DNA from: Phycisphaerales bacterium UBA1910
GTDB taxonomy: Bacteria; Planctomycetota; Phycisphaerae; Phycisphaerales; UBA1924
Direction: 5' to 3'
DNA: 8,567 bases
Assembly: GCA_002337545.1 (NCBI GenBank)
Contig: DDGE01000019.1
Coordinates: 1,176-9,742 of the forward strand
Positions 4,844 through 8,567 of this stretch are shown one piece after another (position 1 is the stretch's first letter; each line of letters starts with the position of its first letter). Below the pieces are notes generated by a model. That model did not search any database. It was not told the DNA's origin and saw nothing but the letters and a program-made list of their open reading frames with translations. Position numbers and translations under genes: made by a program.

Positions 4844-6384
4844 CGAGGGAGTCGCTCCAGCAGCTGGCCGAGGGTGATCTCGCCCCGCGTGTAGCGGTCG
4901 ACGAGCAAGCGGGCAATACGCATGTGCGATTGCGGCGCGTACGCGCGGATGCCGGCCACGCCGCTCGTGTAGATCCATCCCGAAGCGATTGCGGGTGTAT
5001 TGCCGGTTCCGGCGGCGTGCTCGACAATGAAACCCGGATCGGTCGGGGAGACCGAGAGGTCGATGAGGCGCAGATCGGTATTGTGCCCGATATTCACGCC
5101 CGGCTGGATCTCAGGGAGTGTGCCGACGAGCAGGTGGGGCGTTGCGCCGATCGTCATGGCGATGGGCTGATGAGTCCAGCCGCCGATAGAGAGGTAGGGC
5201 TCACCAAACTCCCAGACGCCGTTGCTGTTCAGATCATCGTGTGTATCGAGCGCGGAGTCCCAGAGCAGCGACGCGTCTGAGCCCGTGTCATCGATGTACT
5301 GGATGCTTGGGAGCGAGCCGAAGAATGGGAGGAAATCAAACGCGCCTGTGGCGACGCCCGAAGAAACGACGACATCGCCGCTGGGGAGCACGATCGGCGT
5401 AGCGTCTGTGCGATTGGTGGGGACGGACCACACGAGCTCGCCGCTACGCTTGTCGAGTTTGACGGTATTGGCGCTGTTCTGCAATCCGGAGAATGTGTAC
5501 GAGCTGGCGTACACATGCCCGTTGCCGATGGCGACGCCCCCGAAGAAACCCGCGTTGATGGGGTTCGTGAACGACCAGATGGGCGAGGCGGGTTGTGTAT
5601 CGCCCGTGATGTCATAGCAGCGGACGGTGCCGCGCGACGATGAGCCGTCCGTAGCGGTCGCGAGGTAGATGCGTCCGTTCTGGTACGCCGGCGTATTGCC
5701 GGATGAATCGGCACCGAGGGCCTTTGCCCAGACGATCTCGCCGGGTTCGTATGGGTTGATTTCCGCATCAAACGGATCGGCGTTGATGCAGACGAGTTGT
5801 GCGTTGCCAAAGCCGCCGAAAGAGTAGTTCGTGATCAGTATCCGATCGCGATCCCCGAGATCATCGGTGATGACCGGCGATGCATTGACGATGGTGGAAC
5901 TGAGGGTGTGCGACCAGATCTGTTCGCCGGTGGTCGTGTCGAGGGCGGCGATGGTGTTGCCGCTCGCGACGATGAGTGTCTGGTGCTCGTTGTCGATCGC
6001 GGGGGAAGACCATGATTCGAGGATGACCGGGGCGATCGGGGTTGTCCAGATCCCGGTGCCGGTTTCACGATCTAACGCAACGGCGAAATAGCTGTTCCCA
6101 GCTTCAACGGTCAGGGCGTAGACATGACGATCATCGACGACCACCCCGGATTGGGGGACAGGGACATGGTCAGTGTTCTCCCACGCTGGTGTTGTGAGCG
6201 TTGGCATGGCCGCAATACTCGGTACCGCGTTCCGCTTCGCATTACCTGCGAAGTGCGTCCAGACGCCCATGCCATCGATCGGGGCGGGATTGCGCGAGGG
6301 GGCATGCTCAAATGCGACCTGCGCACAGAGTGTGGACGAGACGAGCATCAGCGACGCGATCGCGATGGATGGGTTCGTGTTCAT
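4840..6384 (-). CDS. Secreted PQQ-type beta-propeller protein with a calcium-loop motif
   Basis: The 514-residue product has a clear signal peptide (about 1-21, cut near LCA-QV). Seven or eight beta-propeller blades follow, with the repeated end pattern A-L-D-x-x-T-G-x-x-x-W: VALDRETGTGIW (102-113), AALDTTTGEQIW (146-157) and VKLDKRSGELVW (308-319), plus weaker copies. This is the BamB/quinoprotein-dehydrogenase fold. Between later blades, DLNSNGVWEFGE (384-395) fits the 12-residue EF-hand/dockerin calcium loop (D1, N3, N5, G6, E9, E12). A charged helical tail (about 488-514, RIARLLVDRYTRGEITLGQLLERLPR) follows the propeller. No catalytic quinoprotein residues or lipobox were recognised, so a binding or scaffold role is likelier than enzymatic activity. 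ATG 6384 has no evident Shine-Dalgarno; a hairpin ends eight bases upstream. Confidence 0.85.
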   Translation of the reverse strand: MNTNPSIAIASLMLVSSTLCAQVAFEHAPSRNPAPIDGMGVWTHFAGNAKRNAVPSIAAMPTLTTPAWENTDHVPVPQSGVVVDDRHVYALTVEAGNSYFAVALDRETGTGIWTTPIAPVILESWSSPAIDNEHQTLIVASGNTIAALDTTTGEQIWSHTLSSTIVNASPVITDDLGDRDRILITNYSFGGFGNAQLVCINADPFDAEINPYEPGEIVWAKALGADSSGNTPAYQNGRIYLATATDGSSSRGTVRCYDITGDTQPASPIWSFTNPINAGFFGGVAIGNGHVYASSYTFSGLQNSANTVKLDKRSGELVWSVPTNRTDATPIVLPSGDVVVSSGVATGAFDFLPFFGSLPSIQYIDDTGSDASLLWDSALDTHDDLNSNGVWEFGEPYLSIGGWTHQPIAMTIGATPHLLVGTLPEIQPGVNIGHNTDLRLIDLSVSPTDPGFIVEHAAGTGNTPAIASGWIYTSGVAGIRAYAPQSHMRIARLLVDRYTRGEITLGQLLERLPR

Positions 6385-6392
6385 AAATGCGC

Positions 6393-6416
6393 GGCGTCCG
6401 GTGTTTCACGGACGCC
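6393..6416 (-). terminator. Hairpin in the leader of the propeller gene
   Basis: GGCGTCCG (6393-6400) pairs perfectly with CGGACGCC (6409-6416) around an 8-base loop. On the minus strand it lies just before the propeller ATG and is followed by GCGCATTT. The T-run is too short for a strong intrinsic terminator. It may instead shield the start codon region or mark an RNA processing point. Confidence 0.45.
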
Positions 6417-6422
6417 AGCGCG

Positions 6423-6454
6423 ATCGCACGCCAGTGGGGGAGGCGGCGTGCGAT
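6423..6454 (-). terminator. Hairpin after the PEP-CTERM-like gene
   Basis: ATCGCACGCC (6423-6432) pairs perfectly with GGCGTGCGAT (6445-6454), a 10-base stem with a 12-base loop. It starts 13 bases past the stop of the minus-strand gene at 6468-7310. No T-run follows, so it is a candidate for attenuation or 3'-end protection and not a textbook terminator. Confidence 0.45.
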
Positions 6455-6467
6455 TGGGGGGGCGTGG

Positions 6468-7310
6468 TTAAGCGTGGCGTGCGCGACGGCGCGGGGTCGC
6501 GAACACGCCCCCGAGCCCGAGCATGAAGAGGACACCCGGCGCGGGGACGACCGCGACGGCGTCGATCTCAAAGGCCTCGCCCGATTCGTTAAGGAATCGG
6601 ACATAGCTCGCGGACTCGAGCCCTGAGGAGGCGATATCGATCCCGATCCCGCCGCCAGAGCCGTTGTAGAGCGCGACAATCTCCGCGAATGTGAGATTCG
6701 CAAAGTCGTTGAGGGTGAGGGATGGATCGAGGGCCTGAGAGAAATCCGACTCGATCAGCCCGGGGGCGCCGGGTGTTGTCTCCGTGTAGTCGGAGAACCC
6801 GAGCGTCGGGAAGAGGTCGAGCGTGGTGATCGAGGCGGTGAACCACTCGGTCCCGTTCTGTGAGACCTGGATGGTCGCTTCCCCGCCGGCGCCGAAGATG
6901 AACGGGTTGGCTCCCGTCAGCCCCGAGCCGTCGTTGCTCGGATCCGCGTCGGACCACGAGGTGTCGAGAAACCCGGAGTTGGAGAAGACGATCAGGTCGA
7001 TCCCGAACGCGTGCGAAGCGTTGTTGGTGATCGTTGCGTCGAACCCAAGGGTCAAGTGTCCGCCCGAGCCGACGGAGACGAGCTCGTCGGTGCCGAACGC
7101 GGGGTTGAATGGGGTCACGCCGCTGGGGAAGACGCCCTCGCCGGTGAATCGTTCAGCGCTGCCGAGTGCGGCAGCGGCGGTGGTGTACCCCGCGGCCGCG
7201 TTCGAACCCGCGTCATAGCTAAGAACGCTTGTCGCGAAGATATCTGCGTGTGCGGAGGTGGAAAGGACCGCGCCGGCAATGACGGCGCACAGTGTGTGTG
7301 TGGAGCGCAT
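6468..7310 (-). CDS. PEP-CTERM-like secreted surface protein under a cobalamin riboswitch
   Basis: The 280-residue product has a signal peptide (about 1-22, cut near AHA-DIF). A beta-rich body carries TDELVSVGSGGHLTLGFDATITN (74-96) followed by GIDLIVFSNSGF (103-114). I know this pattern from uncharacterised cell-surface proteins with the form SLGxGGxxTLxF...DxxVFENxF. A later YVRFLNESGEAFEIDAVAVV (236-255) is also typical. The tail VPAPGVLFMLGLGGVFATPRRRARHA (255-280) has the PEP-CTERM layout: short motif (PAP instead of PEP), hydrophobic helix, then Arg-rich end. Exosortase-type sorting to the cell surface is likely. ATG 7310 has only a weak AAAGATGAG upstream. A cobalamin riboswitch lies 177 bases upstream on the same strand, so expression is probably lowered when B12 is plentiful. 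Ligand or partner unknown; a corrinoid-related role is inferred only from the riboswitch. Confidence 0.85.
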   Translation of the reverse strand: MRSTHTLCAVIAGAVLSTSAHADIFATSVLSYDAGSNAAAGYTTAAAALGSAERFTGEGVFPSGVTPFNPAFGTDELVSVGSGGHLTLGFDATITNNASHAFGIDLIVFSNSGFLDTSWSDADPSNDGSGLTGANPFIFGAGGEATIQVSQNGTEWFTASITTLDLFPTLGFSDYTETTPGAPGLIESDFSQALDPSLTLNDFANLTFAEIVALYNGSGGGIGIDIASSGLESASYVRFLNESGEAFEIDAVAVVPAPGVLFMLGLGGVFATPRRRARHA

Positions 7311-7349
7311 GGCTCATCTTTCTGGGCGAAACGGAAGCCCGTACCAGTC

Positions 7350-7372
7350 TGCCCTGTGATACGCGCAGGGCA
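7350..7372 (-). promoter_or_regulatory. Hairpin in the riboswitch-gene leader
   Basis: TGCCCTG (7350-7356) pairs with CAGGGCA (7366-7372), a 7-base stem with a 9-base loop, 40 bases upstream of ATG 7310. On the minus strand the same 7-mer TGCCCTG also occurs in the 3' strand of the riboswitch P1 region (7491-7497). The distal arm could therefore pair with either, making it a candidate part of the switching mechanism. GTGCCCTGC on the minus strand is also the 9-base head of the REP core, but the rest differs. Confidence 0.35.
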
Positions 7373-7461
7373 CTCCCCGGTGAACATCCGTTCGACGGTT
7401 GGGCTTTCTGCGGGATGAAGACGGGGATCGGCGCGGGGAGGGGCGTCGATCGTGCCGTCCA

Positions 7462-7495
7462 CCCTGAGCCGCGAGGGTCGAACACTTGTTCAGGG
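7462..7495 (-). promoter_or_regulatory. Alternative stem competing with riboswitch P1 (possible expression platform)
   Basis: On the minus strand, CCCTGA (7495-7490) can pair with TCAGGG (7467-7462). The first arm overlaps the 3' strand of the riboswitch P1 helix, so the two structures exclude each other. This is the usual geometry for a switch. The pairing is six bases long and was not folded computationally. Confidence 0.35.
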
Positions 7496-7688
7496 CAGGT
7501 CTTCCGGCTTTGGGCGTATCCTGCTCGCCTTCCCGACGCGAGTTCTCTTTCGAGAATCGGCGTCAGTGGCTGCGATGACTTCATCGCGTGAGCGGGACTC
7601 GTTGCCCATTACGGCGGCGCGTCCGCGGTGGCTTTTCACCACACTTCCCTTTTCACCCGGCGAATAACGAACGCCGGGCACCTTGAAC
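7488..7688 (-). promoter_or_regulatory. Cobalamin (B12) riboswitch
   Basis: Read on the minus strand from 7688 to 7488, the consensus parts of the cobalamin class occur in order. GTTCA-AGGT-GCC opens P1. A CCCGGCG/CGCCGGG hairpin follows (arms 7672-7678 and 7656-7662), then GGGAAG (7649-7644), GGTGAAAAGCC (7640-7630), the B12-box core GCCACTG (7570-7564), GGGAAGGCG (7534-7526) and GCCGGAAGACCTGCC (7508-7494). Closing bases ACCT and TGAAC pair back with AGGT and GTTCA at the 5' end, forming P1. The CCCCGCAACTG-like element is divergent here (GCCGCCGTAATGG). The RNA binds cobalamin and normally turns the gene off. It points at the PEP-CTERM-like gene and, through it, the whole minus-strand cluster. 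Confidence 0.93.
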
Positions 7689-7694
7689 ACGATG

Positions 7695-7723
7695 AGCGTA
7701 TCGCGATGCGATAACGAAAGCAA
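7695..7723 (-). promoter_or_regulatory. Possible promoter for the riboswitch transcript
   Basis: On the minus strand, TTGCTT (7723-7718) and TACGCT (7700-7695) are separated by 17 bases. They sit just upstream of the riboswitch 5' end, so a transcript would start close to P1. The -10 match is poor. A TATCGC-GAT-GCGATA inverted repeat (7699-7713) lies in the spacer and could be an operator. Confidence 0.25.
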
Positions 7724-7767
7724 ATCATGCGCGTCGGATCGTGCGTTGGACGCAATAATCCCCTCCT

Positions 7768-8567
7768 ATGCCTGATGCCGATACACAAACGCTGCTCAAC
7801 CGGACCCTCCAAGACCGGTTCGGGTTCGATTCGCTCCGCCCGCTCCAATCTGAGATCGTTGAACGCGTGATGGACGGCGGCGACGCGCTGGTGGTGATGC
7901 CGACGGGGTCGGGCAAGTCGTTGTGCTTCCAGCTCCCGGCGCTGGCGATGCGTGAAGAGAGCGGGGGCGAGGGGATCGGGCTGGTGTTCTCGCCGTTGAT
8001 CGCGCTGATGGAGGATCAGGTCTCGGCGCTCAAGGCCAAAGGGATCCGGGCGGATTTCGTGAACTCGACTGTTGGCAAGAAGGAACGCAAGAAACGGTAC
8101 GAGCGATTGGCGAGCGGCGAATATGAGCTGTTCTACGCCACCCCCGAACGCATGGAGAAGGCCGATTTCCGCGAAGCCCTCGATCAGGTGCCCGGCGGGG
8201 TGAACCTGCTGGCGGTGGACGAGTGTCACTGTGTCACCAAATGGGGGCACGACCTGCGCCCGGCGTACCAGAAGATCGGGCAGTTCCGTGAGGAGTTGGG
8301 TGAGCCGATCACGATCGCGCTGACCGCGACGGCCACCAAACCCGTCCGCGAAGATATCCGGCGCGTGCTGGGGATGAGCAATGAAGAGATGCCGCTGTTC
8401 GCGGCACCCGTTGATCGCCCGAACCTGACGCTGCGTGCACGCGAGGTGTGGGATGACAAGGAGAAGATCGAGCGGGTGAAGGCGATCAGCAAGGAACTCG
8501 GCGGGACGGGGATCGTGTACTTCACCCTCATCAAGGACTTGGAGGTAATGGCCGGGATGCTCAAGCG
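7768..8567 (+). CDS. recQ: RecQ-family ATP-dependent DNA helicase (5' part; runs off the window)
   Basis: This 3'-5' DNA helicase acts in recombination and replication-fork repair. The visible 266 residues cover the first RecA-like domain and the start of the second. Motif 0 is FGFDSLRPLQSEIV (18-31), Walker A MPTGSGKSLCFQLP (44-57), motif Ia VFSPLIALMEDQV (73-85), motif II with the RecQ aromatic-rich loop DECHCVTKWGHDLRP (151-165), and motif III LTATAT (185-190). DRPNL (216-220) and GIVYFTLIKDLE (248-259, the motif IV region) follow. Motif II is DECH where E. coli has DEAH. The frame is open to the edge, so the end and any RQC or HRDC domains are not visible. ATG 7768 has no Shine-Dalgarno site; motif 0 near residue 20 supports this start. 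It is transcribed divergently from the riboswitch cluster. Confidence 0.95.
   Translation, partial: MPDADTQTLLNRTLQDRFGFDSLRPLQSEIVERVMDGGDALVVMPTGSGKSLCFQLPALAMREESGGEGIGLVFSPLIALMEDQVSALKAKGIRADFVNSTVGKKERKKRYERLASGEYELFYATPERMEKADFREALDQVPGGVNLLAVDECHCVTKWGHDLRPAYQKIGQFREELGEPITIALTATATKPVREDIRRVLGMSNEEMPLFAAPVDRPNLTLRAREVWDDKEKIERVKAISKELGGTGIVYFTLIKDLEVMAGMLK

Noticed and set aside
4029..5027. Long upstream extension of the BFD-like frame (407 residues in total)
   Set aside because: The extra part is Arg/Pro/Ala-rich and lies in another frame under the pseudopilin and propeller genes; the real start is ATG 4028.
7423..7443. G-rich + strand stretch with GGGG runs (possible G-quadruplex)
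   Set aside because: Only three GGGG runs are present with uneven spacing, and it sits in a GC-rich leader transcribed from the other strand; too weak to call.
7115..7462. Minus-strand frame starting MFTGECPARITG between the riboswitch and the PEP-CTERM-like gene
   Set aside because: It runs out of frame into the start of the PEP-CTERM-like gene and looks like a shadow. A short leader peptide cannot be excluded, but nothing supports one.
7746..7759. TTGGAC and AATAAT as a recQ promoter
   Set aside because: The spacing between them is far too short for a -35/-10 pair.
7761..7767. CCCCTCCT just before the recQ ATG
   Set aside because: It resembles the anti-Shine-Dalgarno sequence, not a ribosome site, and no minus-strand gene starts suitably downstream of its complement; treated as chance.
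7636..8250. 204-residue minus-strand frame opposite recQ and part of the riboswitch
   Set aside because: It is antisense to unmistakable RecQ motifs and covers structured riboswitch sequence.

Overview
The window reads as chromosomal DNA of a GC-rich planctomycete, most likely of the Phycisphaerae. That placement is an inference. It rests on a PEP-CTERM-like tail of the form VPAPG-hydrophobic-RRRAR, a single prepilin-type pseudopilin with the FTLIELLVVIAIIALLIGILLP signature typical of planctomycetes, weak or absent Shine-Dalgarno signals before several genes, and a REP/RAYT element. No rRNA, tRNA or CRISPR was seen.

Left part, + strand (1-1373). The end of an unidentified gene is followed by two small genes for two-helix membrane proteins. 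An intact REP-associated tyrosine transposase (RAYT) follows. Three copies of one hairpin repeat punctuate these genes: two in direct orientation just before genes, and one inverted just after the transposase. Together they form a complete 'REPtron'. The two small membrane genes look AT-richer than the rest of the window.

Middle (1475-2422, + strand). This is a secreted two-lobe retropepsin-like aspartyl protease homologue. It meets the minus-strand cluster stop to stop with no intergenic base, and a small dyad spans the junction.

Minus-strand cluster (7310 down to 2423). Six genes lie in series: a PEP-CTERM-like secreted protein, a secreted PQQ-type beta-propeller with a calcium-loop motif, a pseudopilin, a BFD-type [2Fe-2S] protein, an NfsA-type flavin reductase, and a small metallophosphoesterase. 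Most junctions overlap or lie within 35 bases. The exception is an 83-base gap with two strong hairpins after the first gene. Upstream of the first gene, also on the minus strand, is a well-conserved cobalamin riboswitch (7488-7688) with its P1 helix visible.

The main result is therefore a B12-sensing RNA placed ahead of an exported surface-type protein and a beta-propeller. It does not precede a recognisable B12 synthesis or transport gene. I infer a candidate corrinoid-capture or corrinoid-handling locus, loosely analogous to the BtuG beta-propellers of Bacteroides. The redox genes at the end of the cluster could reduce corrinoids, or could be unrelated passengers.

Right edge (7768-8567, + strand). 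A divergent RecQ-family helicase gene runs off the window.
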